A stretch of 34,399 nucleotides of DNA. Source: an uncultured Eubacteriales bacterium (lineage in GTDB: Bacteria; Bacillota; Clostridia; Peptostreptococcales; Anaerovoracaceae). Where the stretch lies: assembly GCA_902776725.1 (NCBI GenBank), contig CACYQX010000002.1:1-34399 (forward strand), written 5' to 3'. The notes below the pieces were generated by a model. The model made no database searches. It was not told the origin of the DNA and saw only the letters and a list, made by a program, of their open reading frames with translations. Positions within the stretch are counted from its first letter, which is position 1. Each line of letters starts with the position of its first letter. Below are positions 8,400-15,400 of the stretch, one piece after another. A program made the position numbers and the translations under genes.

Positions 8400-9266
8400 C
8401 TATATAGGTTTATAAAGAACGATGGCGAACACGATGAGTCCGACGAGCTCGCCCATACATATTGAAAATCCCGCTATATCTCCGCTCATGCCTCCGAGGT
8501 TTCTTCGCGCAAGCTCGGCAAAGAGCCTTGTGGCCAAAAGCGTAACCACGGTCGGCACGATTAATCTAAACACAAAGATCAATATAGCTTCTTTTGAAAT
8601 AAATGCCGAAAGCACAATCGTAAGTATAAGCACCAGGAGAACTATCGCCGTCGCTCTGATCGCAAGCGCCTTTATATGTTTTCCGGAACTCTCTCCCTTT
8701 ACTTCCCTCTCCGCATATTGGCTCGTCTCGAGCGGCGCAAGCCCAAGAACGCACGACCCCGCCGTAGCCCTCGAAACCACCGGTATCAGGATAAGCGCAA
8801 GCGGAAGTATAATCGGCATCAGCTTTGCGGAAACAGTATAAGATACAACCGTTGATGCGACCTCGCGCTCCGCTATCGCAAAGAACGCGGCAAATGTTCC
8901 AAGCGCCATAAGTATCATGGAGATTACCGCAAACGCGCCGACTCTTGAATCCTTTAGTATGCGCTGGCGTTCCGCGAGGTCCCGCCTTGACAGCACCGCG
9001 TCACAGACGTCCATAAATCCATCCGCGTGCATAAATCCCGAAATGCCGAACGTAATAAGCGTCAGGAAAAACGCCGAGACCGACATCGGGAATCCTATTC
9101 TCCACATCAGATAACAAAGCGCATATTCAATAACCCCCGCAACAAGTCCGATAAACGGAAGCAGCGAAAGCATTTCTTTTTTTAAACTGTTGTCCCATAC
9201 TTTCTTGGGACATGGGATGACCAAAAAGTTTCCCCAGGCCATCATAAACGCCGTTAGTTTTTTCAT
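8400..9266 (-). CDS. cobS: Adenosylcobinamide-GDP ribazoletransferase (cobalamin synthase)
   Basis: 288 residues, strongly hydrophobic, with the CobS signature region GFMHADGFMDVCDAVLS followed by ERQRILKDSRVGAFAV. CobS is the integral membrane enzyme that joins adenosylcobinamide-GDP with alpha-ribazole (or its phosphate) to give adenosylcobalamin (phosphate). It sits five bases after cobU and twelve bases before the short CobU-like gene, in operon order. Its Shine-Dalgarno (AAAGAG) is directly next to the ATG, which suggests coupling with cobU translation. Confidence 0.94.
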   Translation of the reverse strand: MKKLTAFMMAWGNFLVIPCPKKVWDNSLKKEMLSLLPFIGLVAGVIEYALCYLMWRIGFPMSVSAFFLTLITFGISGFMHADGFMDVCDAVLSRRDLAERQRILKDSRVGAFAVISMILMALGTFAAFFAIAEREVASTVVSYTVSAKLMPIILPLALILIPVVSRATAGSCVLGLAPLETSQYAEREVKGESSGKHIKALAIRATAIVLLVLILTIVLSAFISKEAILIFVFRLIVPTVVTLLATRLFAELARRNLGGMSGDIAGFSICMGELVGLIVFAIVLYKPI

Positions 9267-9270
9267 CTCT

Positions 9271-9870
9271 TTATTTAGTATCTGAAGCCGCCGTTATGTG
9301 AAGCTCCTCCAAGCCAACCGAAACTTCAACGAGTTTATCGCAGAGCTTTGCTATCTCTCTATCTATATATGCAAGCCCCTTCATATATGTACCCGTATAA
9401 TCCTCTCCGTCACTTTTGGGAACAGGATCCGCGTAGATATAATCGGAAACCAAAACCGCGTGCTCTATCTTTGACAGAAATTCCGCGAGATCAGATGCGA
9501 CCTCCTCCGCGGCACCCGGATTAAACCAAGCCACAGGCCTTGGATGCTCCATGTCTACGGTCTGCGTCGGGAACATCACATTTGAAAGAAGCGCCGTAAC
9601 GCTGTCTATCAAAAACACTCCCTTTGGATTGCATCCGCCTTTTGGAAAAACGATTCCGCTTAGCTTTTCGGATCGCTCCACGGTTATAAAACCGAGTCCC
9701 GCGCGTTCCTCTCTATGGCGAGCGATTCGCTCGTGATCCTCCGTATCCGTCGGAATCATAGTTGCGACATAGTATAAGGGAAGCTTTTCTTTTGTCGCTA
9801 TTTCCAGCGCCATATTCTGCGCGAGCGTAGACTTTCCGTTTTTGGCACCGCCTGATATATATGCCTTCAT
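9271..9870 (-). CDS. cobU: Bifunctional adenosylcobinamide kinase / adenosylcobinamide-phosphate guanylyltransferase family
   Basis: 199 residues from ATG 9870. The Walker A loop GGAKNGKS is at residues 7-14, and RIARHREERA holds His52, equivalent to the guanylylated His46 of Salmonella CobU. The C-terminal half is unusual: the conserved NEVGxGIVP motif is replaced by SDYIYADPVPKSDG, and the end lacks the GIGVKIK-like tail. The neighbouring short paralogue keeps exactly those C-terminal motifs. The start at 9870 is chosen because its ATG overlaps the cobT stop (ATGA), a classic coupling arrangement; the longer frame to 9993 lies inside cobT and adds 41 basic residues before the P-loop that CobU proteins do not have. 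Confidence 0.88.
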   Translation of the reverse strand: MKAYISGGAKNGKSTLAQNMALEIATKEKLPLYYVATMIPTDTEDHERIARHREERAGLGFITVERSEKLSGIVFPKGGCNPKGVFLIDSVTALLSNVMFPTQTVDMEHPRPVAWFNPGAAEEVASDLAEFLSKIEHAVLVSDYIYADPVPKSDGEDYTGTYMKGLAYIDREIAKLCDKLVEVSVGLEELHITAASDTK

Positions 9871-11090
9871 CGGAACTGCCCGTCCTCTCTGAATTCGTCC
9901 AGATAGTCCGCGTCGATCTGCGCTTCTTCGAGACTTTTCATTCCGTTCATCACGGCCGCTGCCGCTTCTATTATCTTGAAAGCTATAGGGCATCCGCTTC
10001 CTTCGCCGAGGCGCATTCCGAGATCGTACATCGGCTCAATGCCGAGTATCTCCGACGCTATCATATAACCGCCTTCTTTTGATTTGTGCGATGTGAAGAG
10101 ATAGTCCTTGACCGTCGGACAAATAGCTACGGCGATAAGCGCCGCGACTATCGAAATAACTCCGTCGATTACAACGGGAAGTCTGTTAATCGCCGCACCG
10201 AGATATGCGCCCGTCATTCCCGCTATATCAAAGCCGCCAACCGCGCGCAGAAGTTCAACTGCATCGAGCCCTTCTTCCGTCATGAAGAGTCCGGCGTATT
10301 TTCCTATCGCCTCTTCGATTACGGCTCGCTTCTTTGCGATGCCCTCGTCGCTCAATCCGCCGCCGCGACCAACGATCCTTTCAATTAAATCTCGCAGTCC
10401 TTCCTTAACTTCTTCTTTTTCAAAATCCTCTGCAGATGTAACAAGTCCGCTATCTACCGCCGCGAGCACAGTAATTATCGAGGATGCCGTTGTGGTATTT
10501 CCTATTCCCATTTCGCCGACGCCTATCAAAGTCTTTCCCGCTTTCTTGCAGGCGTCTGCCGCTTCTATTCCTATCATTATTCCGCGAATCGCTTCCTCTC
10601 TCGTCATCGCGGGTTCCTTTGTAAAATTCTTTGTTCCGTCTGAAATTCTTCTGTTTACGACGAGCTTCTGAATCTTGTCTTCCTCGCCCAGCATTGTATC
10701 CGCAAGAAGTCGCGGCGGAATCGAAAGCTTCACTCCTATGTCGATAGGAAGTACGTCTATCCCAAAGTATGCAGCCTGAGAGCTCACTCCCGTTATGCCT
10801 TCCGTAAAATTGACAGTCTGCATCAACGTAACTGTCTGCGGCGCAGATGCCACGCCCTCTTCAACAACTCCGTTATCCGCGCACATCAAGATAATGGCCT
10901 GGTTTCTGACGTCGTTTTTCCACGGCCTCTCCGTAATTCCCGCAAGCCTTATGCTTATCTCCTCGAGCTTTCCCAGGCTCCCCGGCACCTTTGCCAGATA
11001 GTCCTGTCTTTCGCGAGCCTCTCTCATGGCCCTATCTTCGAGTCCGGAAATTTGGCTTATTATATCTTTCAGTTCACGCATCTCTTTCAT
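9867..11090 (-). CDS. cobT: Nicotinate-nucleotide--dimethylbenzimidazole phosphoribosyltransferase
   Basis: 407 residues, first gene of the cobalamin operon. Typical CobT motifs occur in order: PGSLGKLEE near residue 36, ADNGVVEEGVA, GVGEMGIGNTTTAS, TGAYLGAA, SHKSKEGG and LGEGSGCP, whose glutamate corresponds to the catalytic base. CobT transfers ribose-5-phosphate from nicotinate mononucleotide to the lower-ligand base to give alpha-ribazole phosphate. It is about 50 residues longer than enterobacterial CobT, part of this from a loop after GNTTTASS (SAEDFEKEEVKEGLRDLI). ATG 11090 or ATG 11081 could be the start; neither has a strong Shine-Dalgarno. No cobalamin riboswitch is seen upstream. 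Confidence 0.95.
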   Translation of the reverse strand: MKEMRELKDIISQISGLEDRAMREARERQDYLAKVPGSLGKLEEISIRLAGITERPWKNDVRNQAIILMCADNGVVEEGVASAPQTVTLMQTVNFTEGITGVSSQAAYFGIDVLPIDIGVKLSIPPRLLADTMLGEEDKIQKLVVNRRISDGTKNFTKEPAMTREEAIRGIMIGIEAADACKKAGKTLIGVGEMGIGNTTTASSIITVLAAVDSGLVTSAEDFEKEEVKEGLRDLIERIVGRGGGLSDEGIAKKRAVIEEAIGKYAGLFMTEEGLDAVELLRAVGGFDIAGMTGAYLGAAINRLPVVIDGVISIVAALIAVAICPTVKDYLFTSHKSKEGGYMIASEILGIEPMYDLGMRLGEGSGCPIAFKIIEAAAAVMNGMKSLEEAQIDADYLDEFREDGQFR

Positions 11091-11202
11091 ACTTTTATTT
11101 TATCATATTTCGCAGTTATATTTTGTTTTTTCGGTGAATCTCGCAGGCGGTCGTATTCCCCTCTTCACCTCACTAAATCATTGAAAAATAGACCTTTCTC
11201 AA

Positions 11203-11231
11203 TTGACAATCACACGTTTTTTTGTTAGTGT
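11203..11231 (+). promoter_or_regulatory. Candidate promoter of the EamA transporter gene
   Basis: A perfect -35 box TTGACA (11203-11208), a 17-base spacer, then TAGTGT (11226-11231) preceded by TGT, an extended -10 feature. The -10 hexamer itself is weak. Confidence 0.5.
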
Positions 11232-11251
11232 CATTAGGTGAGGTTTCATAT

Positions 11252-12220
11252 ATGAGCAACAAGGCAAAGAGCAATTTACTCCTCTTAATCACCTCAGTTG
11301 TCTGGGGTTTTGCTTTTGTTGCACAAAAAGCGGGAACCTCCCTCGAACCATTTACCTATAACGGCATCCGCATCATGGTCGGCTGCATATCGCTCCTTCC
11401 CGTAATTGCTTTCTTCTCCAAGAGAAAGAAGCTCGCGGGCGAGCACGTTGTCGGCGACAAGATGACAGGAGATGCCCCATCTGCAGATACCTTCGCAAGC
11501 GGCTCGAATACCGAAGAGCGAAGAAGCGACTTAATAAACGGTGGTATCGTCTGCGGAATACTTCTTGCAATCGCATCAAATCTTCAGCAGTTCGGAATAT
11601 ATATGAATACGGATGCCGGAAAGGCAGGATTCATCACATCTCTCTATATTGTGCTGGTCCCCGTTCTCGGAATTTTTCTGAAGAAAAAAGTTGGGATGAG
11701 GATGTGGCTCTGCGTTCTCACGGGCGCGATTGGTTTTTACCTCCTGTCCATGGCGGGAAAAGGCGATGGGTTTACGCTGGAGAAAGGCGATTTCTTTGTC
11801 CTTCTCTGTGCGATAGTGTTCTCGCTTCATATACTTGCGGTTGATCATTTCTCGCCAAGATGCGACGGCGTAAAACTGTCTTGCCTGCAGTTCTTTGTCG
11901 CGGGGGTTATCAGCATATTCTGCATGTTCTTCTTTGAATCCCCAAAGATGGCGGATATACTCGCCTGTTGGCTTCCGATTCTATACGCGGGCGTGATGTC
12001 CTCGGGAGTTGGATATACTCTTCAGATTCTCGGACAGAAGGGCGCGGAACCAAGCACCGCCTCTCTCATAATGAGCCTCGAGGCTGTGTTTGCAGTCCTT
12101 GGCGGAGCCCTCATCTTCCGCGAGAGCCTAAGCTTTGTTGAGGCGATCGGCTGCATTGTGATCTTTGCCGCGGTAATTATCTCGCAGCTTCCGTCAAAAA
12201 AGGTTTCTGCCCGCAGCTAA
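11252..12220 (+). CDS. EamA/DMT family membrane transporter
   Basis: 322 residues with about ten hydrophobic segments and two EamA halves. The first starts SNLLLLITSVVWGFAFVAQK; the second contains GVGYTLQILGQK and ASLIMSLEAVFAVLGG, typical of RhaT/YdcZ-like drug/metabolite transporters. The substrate is unknown. A hydrophilic stretch of about 35 residues (around 60-95, rich in Glu, Asp, Ser) sits between membrane segments 2 and 3 and is longer than usual for the family. The start at ATG 11252 is set by AGGTGAGG eight bases upstream; an earlier in-frame TTG at 11222 lies inside the promoter. The neighbouring phosphoribosyltransferase has its own promoter, so functional coupling is uncertain. 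Confidence 0.87.
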   Translation: MSNKAKSNLLLLITSVVWGFAFVAQKAGTSLEPFTYNGIRIMVGCISLLPVIAFFSKRKKLAGEHVVGDKMTGDAPSADTFASGSNTEERRSDLINGGIVCGILLAIASNLQQFGIYMNTDAGKAGFITSLYIVLVPVLGIFLKKKVGMRMWLCVLTGAIGFYLLSMAGKGDGFTLEKGDFFVLLCAIVFSLHILAVDHFSPRCDGVKLSCLQFFVAGVISIFCMFFFESPKMADILACWLPILYAGVMSSGVGYTLQILGQKGAEPSTASLIMSLEAVFAVLGGALIFRESLSFVEAIGCIVIFAAVIISQLPSKKVSARS

Positions 12221-12222
12221 GA

Positions 12223-12231
12223 TGTTATAAT
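12223..12231 (+). promoter_or_regulatory. Extended -10 promoter element before the phosphoribosyltransferase gene
   Basis: TGTTATAAT, a perfect extended -10 element, ends 36 bases upstream of the ATG at 12268. There is no good -35 box, which is tolerated with extended -10 promoters. AAAGGAGAAG just before the ATG is a strong ribosome binding site. Confidence 0.55.
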
Positions 12232-12267
12232 ATAGGTGTGATAAAGTTTACATAAAGGAGAAGAATT

Positions 12268-12822
12268 ATGTTTTATAAAATGAATATTGCGGGTCTTGAA
12301 AGAGAACTTCCTCTCTGCGCCCTCAACGACGATCTCTATATCGCAGGATTTGTTATGTTCAGCGACGTAGAAATAACCGAAGCATGTGCAAAGGCCCTTT
12401 TGGAAAAAGCACCTGAGGATTTTGATGTAATCGTTACAGCCGAGTCCAAGGGTATTCCTCTAGCCTATGAGATGGCTCGTCAGTCTGGAAAAAACTATGT
12501 GGTTCTCCGCAAGGAGCCGAAGCTATATATGGTGGATGTAATCAGAACCACGGTTGACTCCATTACCACGGCACACGTTCAGACGCTCTGCCTGGGAAGC
12601 CTCGAGGCGGAATTCATTCGCGACAAGAAGGTTGTTATAGTCGATGACGTAATAAGCACCGGCGGATCCCTCGCTTCCATGGAGAAACTCCTGAACAAGG
12701 TTGGTTGCGAAGTCGTTGCCAAGATGGCCGTTCTCGCAGAAGGCGATGCGATAGAGAGACCTGATATCATCTATCTCGAGGAACTTCCGCTCTTCAACTC
12801 AGACGGAACGCCAAAGAAATAG
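12268..12822 (+). CDS. Phosphoribosyltransferase (adenine/xanthine PRTase-like)
   Basis: 184 residues of the type I phosphoribosyltransferase fold. The PRPP-binding motif VVIVDDVISTGGSL is at about residues 122-135, and VIVTAESKGIPLAYEMAR at about 54-71 is the purine-PRTase-like PPi loop region. The layout resembles bacterial adenine and xanthine phosphoribosyltransferases, which turn a free base plus PRPP into the nucleotide. The base cannot be told with certainty, as many Clostridia carry such a divergent APT-like protein in addition to canonical apt. The gene is probably monocistronic: extended -10 promoter upstream, hairpin at 12849-12872 downstream. An 18-base imperfect tandem repeat (12813-12830 and 12831-12848) covers the stop codon. 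Confidence 0.82.
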   Translation: MFYKMNIAGLERELPLCALNDDLYIAGFVMFSDVEITEACAKALLEKAPEDFDVIVTAESKGIPLAYEMARQSGKNYVVLRKEPKLYMVDVIRTTVDSITTAHVQTLCLGSLEAEFIRDKKVVIVDDVISTGGSLASMEKLLNKVGCEVVAKMAVLAEGDAIERPDIIYLEELPLFNSDGTPKK

Positions 12823-12848
12823 GCAAAACTAAAGAAATAAGCAAAGTC

Positions 12849-12872
12849 AAAGGGGCCCTTAGAGGCCCCTTT
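12849..12872 (+). terminator. Terminator-like hairpin after the phosphoribosyltransferase gene
   Basis: A 9-bp perfect stem (AAAGGGGCC 12849-12857 with GGCCCCTTT 12864-12872), loop CTTAGA. The only T run is the three T residues inside the stem, so termination may be incomplete. Confidence 0.6.
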
Positions 12873-12912
12873 ACTTCGCTAAAGCTGTGTTACTAAAGCG
12901 TGAAAATTTTTC

Positions 12913-12941
12913 TTGCAATTGTCCTTTGACGGTGCTACAAT
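12913..12941 (+). promoter_or_regulatory. Strong sigma-A-like promoter of the candidate small RNA
   Basis: TTGCAA (12913-12918), exactly 17 bases, TACAAT (12936-12941). The predicted start is about 12948. No open reading frame of note follows on this strand before 13093, and the next gene is convergent. Confidence 0.65.
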
Positions 12942-12947
12942 TGTCTT

Positions 12948-13081
12948 GACAGGAGTTCCGACCTGTTGTTTCTCGGTCGCGATAGCGGCCGGAGAATCCT
13001 TGACTGCGGGACTTTCCCGTGTTCCGAGTCAATTCCTAATTCCTTAGTCCCGAGGTGCGCCTAACATCCCGGGATTTTTTT
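12948..13081 (+). ncRNA. Candidate intergenic small RNA, about 134 nt, family unknown
   Basis: A structured transcript is predicted between a good promoter and a terminator. Hairpin 1: ACAGG 12949-12953 with CCTGT 12962-12966. Hairpin 2 (12970-12996): TTCTC+GGTCGC with GCGGCC+GAGAA, loop GATA, one bulged G, 11 pairs. Hairpin 3: TTGACT 13000-13005 with AGTCAA 13027-13032, enclosing CGGGA 13007-13011 with TCCCG 13015-13019. A single-stranded linker 13033-13045 holds two TTCCT motifs. Terminator: AGTCCCG 13046-13052 with CGGGATT 13070-13076, then T residues to 13081. The loop of hairpin 1 and the internal loop of hairpin 3 share GTTCCGA. I do not recognise SRP RNA, tmRNA, RNase P or a known riboswitch, and it is not in front of a same-strand gene. 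The linker could pair with Shine-Dalgarno sequences, suggesting trans-acting regulation. Function is inference. Confidence 0.6.
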
Positions 13082-13092
13082 ATGCTCTTTTT

Positions 13093-14718
13093 TTAGTCGT
13101 CTACTTCCTTGTCTGCTTTGATGATAGCTCCTGAATATGCGTCGATTTCATAATCGTATTCATATCCGCCTGCTTTGAAGCTTACGTCATAATCTCCGTC
13201 GTCTGCGTCATACTCAACCTCAAGCTCTGCAACCTGACCCGCGCTGAATCCCGCGTGTGAAAGCGCTTTGCTCTGAGCTGCCGATGCTCCTATTACCTGC
13301 TGCGCAGGTGCACTCTGTGCGGGAGCAGGTGCCGGTGCGCTCTGTGCCGGTGCGCTCTGCGCCGGCGCGCTTGCGGTTGTCGTGCTTCCGCTGTTTCCGG
13401 ACGGTCTATAATCGTCGTCCACTTCCTTTTCGCTCCAGATCACATTGCCCGTATATGCATCGATTTCGTAATCGTATTCGTATCCGCCGTATTTGAAGCT
13501 TACGTCATACTCTTTGTCGTCGTAATCGAATTCAACCTCGAGCTCGGTAACCTGACCGGCTGTTAATCCTGCATGCGCGAGCGCCTTTTCCTGTGCCGCA
13601 GCCGCTTCTATTTCCTGCTGCACAGCAGGCGCTGTCTGTGCAGGTGTTGTCTGTGCAGGCGTTGTCTGTGCAGGTGTTGTCTGTGCAGGCGTTGAAGTCT
13701 GGTTACTTGCCGTTGTCGGTCTATAATCGTCATCGACATACTTTTCAAAGTCGACAACTTCTCCGGTCAAAGCGTCTATATCGTATTCGTATTCAAAGCC
13801 TTCGCTTGCAAACTCTACGTCGTATACCATCTTGCCGTGTTCCCACTCAAGCTTGGAATGAAGTGCTGTTGCCTTTTCCTTTGTCACTCCCGCGTGCTTG
13901 AGAGCCGCCGCTTCCGCCGCTTCGTTCCCGATGTATGCGGTATCGCTCGCCTGTCCCTTGGCTTTGATATCCACGAATTCAATTTCGTTGGAGACAGTCA
14001 GCAGGTTCAATTCATTAATCGTAAGAGGTACGAGATCGGCAACCGTATAAAGATTGTTCTTCTCGATAATCTCGTTGATCAGCTTTGCCTTTCCTGCGGT
14101 GATGCCATATTCCTTTGCGATATTGTCGAGCTTCTGATCCTCTACGAGTACCTGGCTAAGTATTGCACCGGTTACCTTGTTGCCCGCGAGAATCTTGTCT
14201 ATCTCGTCCGCAACTCTTGCCTGAAGTGCAGCATCCTTCGTTGCGTCCTTTCCGCTTACGGTTACGAGAATGGAGTTTGAAATCTCGCTGATATAACCGT
14301 TTCTCATCATCGATCCGACGAGTGCGTTAACAGCTACATCTATATCGCTTCCGGAGAAATCCATGTCCCCGATTATTGTTTTGCCGTCTTCGTTTAGAGG
14401 AACGACATCTATAACTCTTTCTTTCTTGTTTACCTGAATTTCAACGCTCGGATTTACATCCAAGGAAACTCTGGCGCTGATTGCTTTGTTTGACTGGTAT
14501 GCATTTACTCCTATTACGCTTCCGAACAAGATGATAAATACGGCAGCCAGGCTAGCAAAACGTCTAAGCCTTACAGGCCTTTTATTTGTTATCACACTTT
14601 CTTTCATGACTACTTCCTGCCCCTTCTCTTCACAATCAGCAAGGACAGAGGCCAGAACGTCAGGCGTAATCTTTTCGAACGAATCTTTTATTTTCTTTTC
14701 AAGTTCTCTATCACTCAT
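13093..14718 (-). CDS. RsgI-like anti-sigma factor with three PepSY domains
   Basis: 541 residues. A cytoplasmic N-terminal part of about 50 residues is followed by one membrane segment at about 52-72 and an extracytoplasmic region beginning SARVSLDVNPSVEIQVN, the typical RsgI/DUF4179-type domain. Three PepSY-like repeats follow, each with a leading ALxHAGxTxxx helix and a YEYDYEIDAxTG strand. They are joined by low-complexity linkers of TPAQT and SAPAQ units. It overlaps the ECF sigma gene by 8 bases, so it should be that sigma factor's partner, holding it at the membrane until an outside signal. PepSY domains are often inhibitory or protease-linked modules; what these bind is unknown. The convergent small RNA ends 12 bases beyond its stop, and no minus-strand terminator is evident. 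Confidence 0.85.
   Translation of the reverse strand: MSDRELEKKIKDSFEKITPDVLASVLADCEEKGQEVVMKESVITNKRPVRLRRFASLAAVFIILFGSVIGVNAYQSNKAISARVSLDVNPSVEIQVNKKERVIDVVPLNEDGKTIIGDMDFSGSDIDVAVNALVGSMMRNGYISEISNSILVTVSGKDATKDAALQARVADEIDKILAGNKVTGAILSQVLVEDQKLDNIAKEYGITAGKAKLINEIIEKNNLYTVADLVPLTINELNLLTVSNEIEFVDIKAKGQASDTAYIGNEAAEAAALKHAGVTKEKATALHSKLEWEHGKMVYDVEFASEGFEYEYDIDALTGEVVDFEKYVDDDYRPTTASNQTSTPAQTTPAQTTPAQTTPAQTAPAVQQEIEAAAAQEKALAHAGLTAGQVTELEVEFDYDDKEYDVSFKYGGYEYDYEIDAYTGNVIWSEKEVDDDYRPSGNSGSTTTASAPAQSAPAQSAPAPAPAQSAPAQQVIGASAAQSKALSHAGFSAGQVAELEVEYDADDGDYDVSFKAGGYEYDYEIDAYSGAIIKADKEVDD
13634..13693. repeat. Four tandem 15-bp units encoding TPAQT in the anti-sigma linker
   Basis: Units start at 13634, 13649, 13664 and 13679 and differ only at single C/T positions. 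A second, less regular array of similar size (SAPAQ units) lies at about 13300-13370. Such arrays are prone to unit gain and loss by slippage while keeping the frame. Confidence 0.85.
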
Positions 14719-15298
14719 TTCGTGATTCCTCCTCCAAGGATTGCTTCAGTTTCTTGATTGATCTACTGTGTTTTGAAAGGACCGTCGATAATGATATTCC
14801 CAGCATCTCCGCTATCTCCCTGAGCTTGTAACCGGCGACCGCGTGCAGGAGTACGATCTGTAAGTCTTCTGTCGGAAGGCTGCTCATGCATTTTCTAACT
14901 ATGAGCTTTTCTTCCACCGACATCCCTTCTTTTGACTCCAGGTACGCTTCCCAATCGTCGCTCGGAAGGTCTATCACTTTGGAATCCCGTCTAAACTTAT
15001 GCATGCATAGATTCCTCGTGATTGTGAATATCCACGCCATGGGCTTTCCCCTTGAGCTGTACTGCCACGCAGACTGGTATATCTGTATATAGCAGTCGTG
15101 GAGAATGTCTTCCGCGTCATGCCTGTTCTTGAGGATGGAAAGAGCGTAAGCAAAGACCGCCGTACTGGTTTCCCTGTACAAATCCGAAAGCGCTTCCGCG
15201 CTCTTATTCGCGATTTTAGCGATACATTCGTCTAAAAATGCGTTCATCCCGCTTGTTCTATCTTCCTCTTCTCTCAAGACGGTCAAATCCATTACCAT
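14711..15298 (-). CDS. ECF-type RNA polymerase sigma factor
   Basis: 195 residues with the two conserved ECF regions. Region 2 includes DAEDILHDCYIQIYQSAWQ and WIFTITRNLCMHKFRR (core binding and -10 recognition). Region 4 includes LPTEDLQIVLLHAVAGYKLREIAEMLGIS, a helix-turn-helix for the -35 element, followed by TVLSKHSRSIKKLKQ. The 8-base overlap with the RsgI-like membrane anti-sigma gene indicates a sigma/anti-sigma pair. ATG 15298 or ATG 15292 may be the start; AAAGGA lies about 12 bases before the first. A TATAAT at 15355-15360 (minus) is the only promoter-like element seen. The regulon is unknown; the many envelope genes in the window make an envelope-stress role a reasonable guess. Confidence 0.9.
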   Translation of the reverse strand: MVMDLTVLREEEDRTSGMNAFLDECIAKIANKSAEALSDLYRETSTAVFAYALSILKNRHDAEDILHDCYIQIYQSAWQYSSRGKPMAWIFTITRNLCMHKFRRDSKVIDLPSDDWEAYLESKEGMSVEEKLIVRKCMSSLPTEDLQIVLLHAVAGYKLREIAEMLGISLSTVLSKHSRSIKKLKQSLEEESRNE

Positions 15299-15369
15299 AG
15301 CATCAATGTCCTTTCACAACATTAATACAGGAGGGGACCGTTTTATTGCAAAAAATTATAACTTTTTTT

Positions 15370-15400
15370 AAAAATTTGCGCGGACCTTATGAATCCGCGC
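15370..15400 (-). terminator. Rho-independent terminator containing the MATE gene stop codon
   Basis: A 7-bp stem GCGCGGA (15378-15384) with TCCGCGC (15394-15400) is followed on the minus strand by AAATTTTT. The left arm on the minus strand is made of the last coding bases (Gly-Ala-Asp), and the stop codon 15387-15389 is in the loop. Confidence 0.8.

Noticed and set aside
10108-10671. A 187-residue Ser/Ile/Ala-rich open frame opposite cobT
   Set aside because: The low-complexity pattern arises from the complementary strand of cobT; no start signal.
11091-11251. Possible cobalamin riboswitch before cobT
   Set aside because: No B12-box or extended pairing could be found by eye on the minus strand; recorded as absent, pending a covariance-model search.
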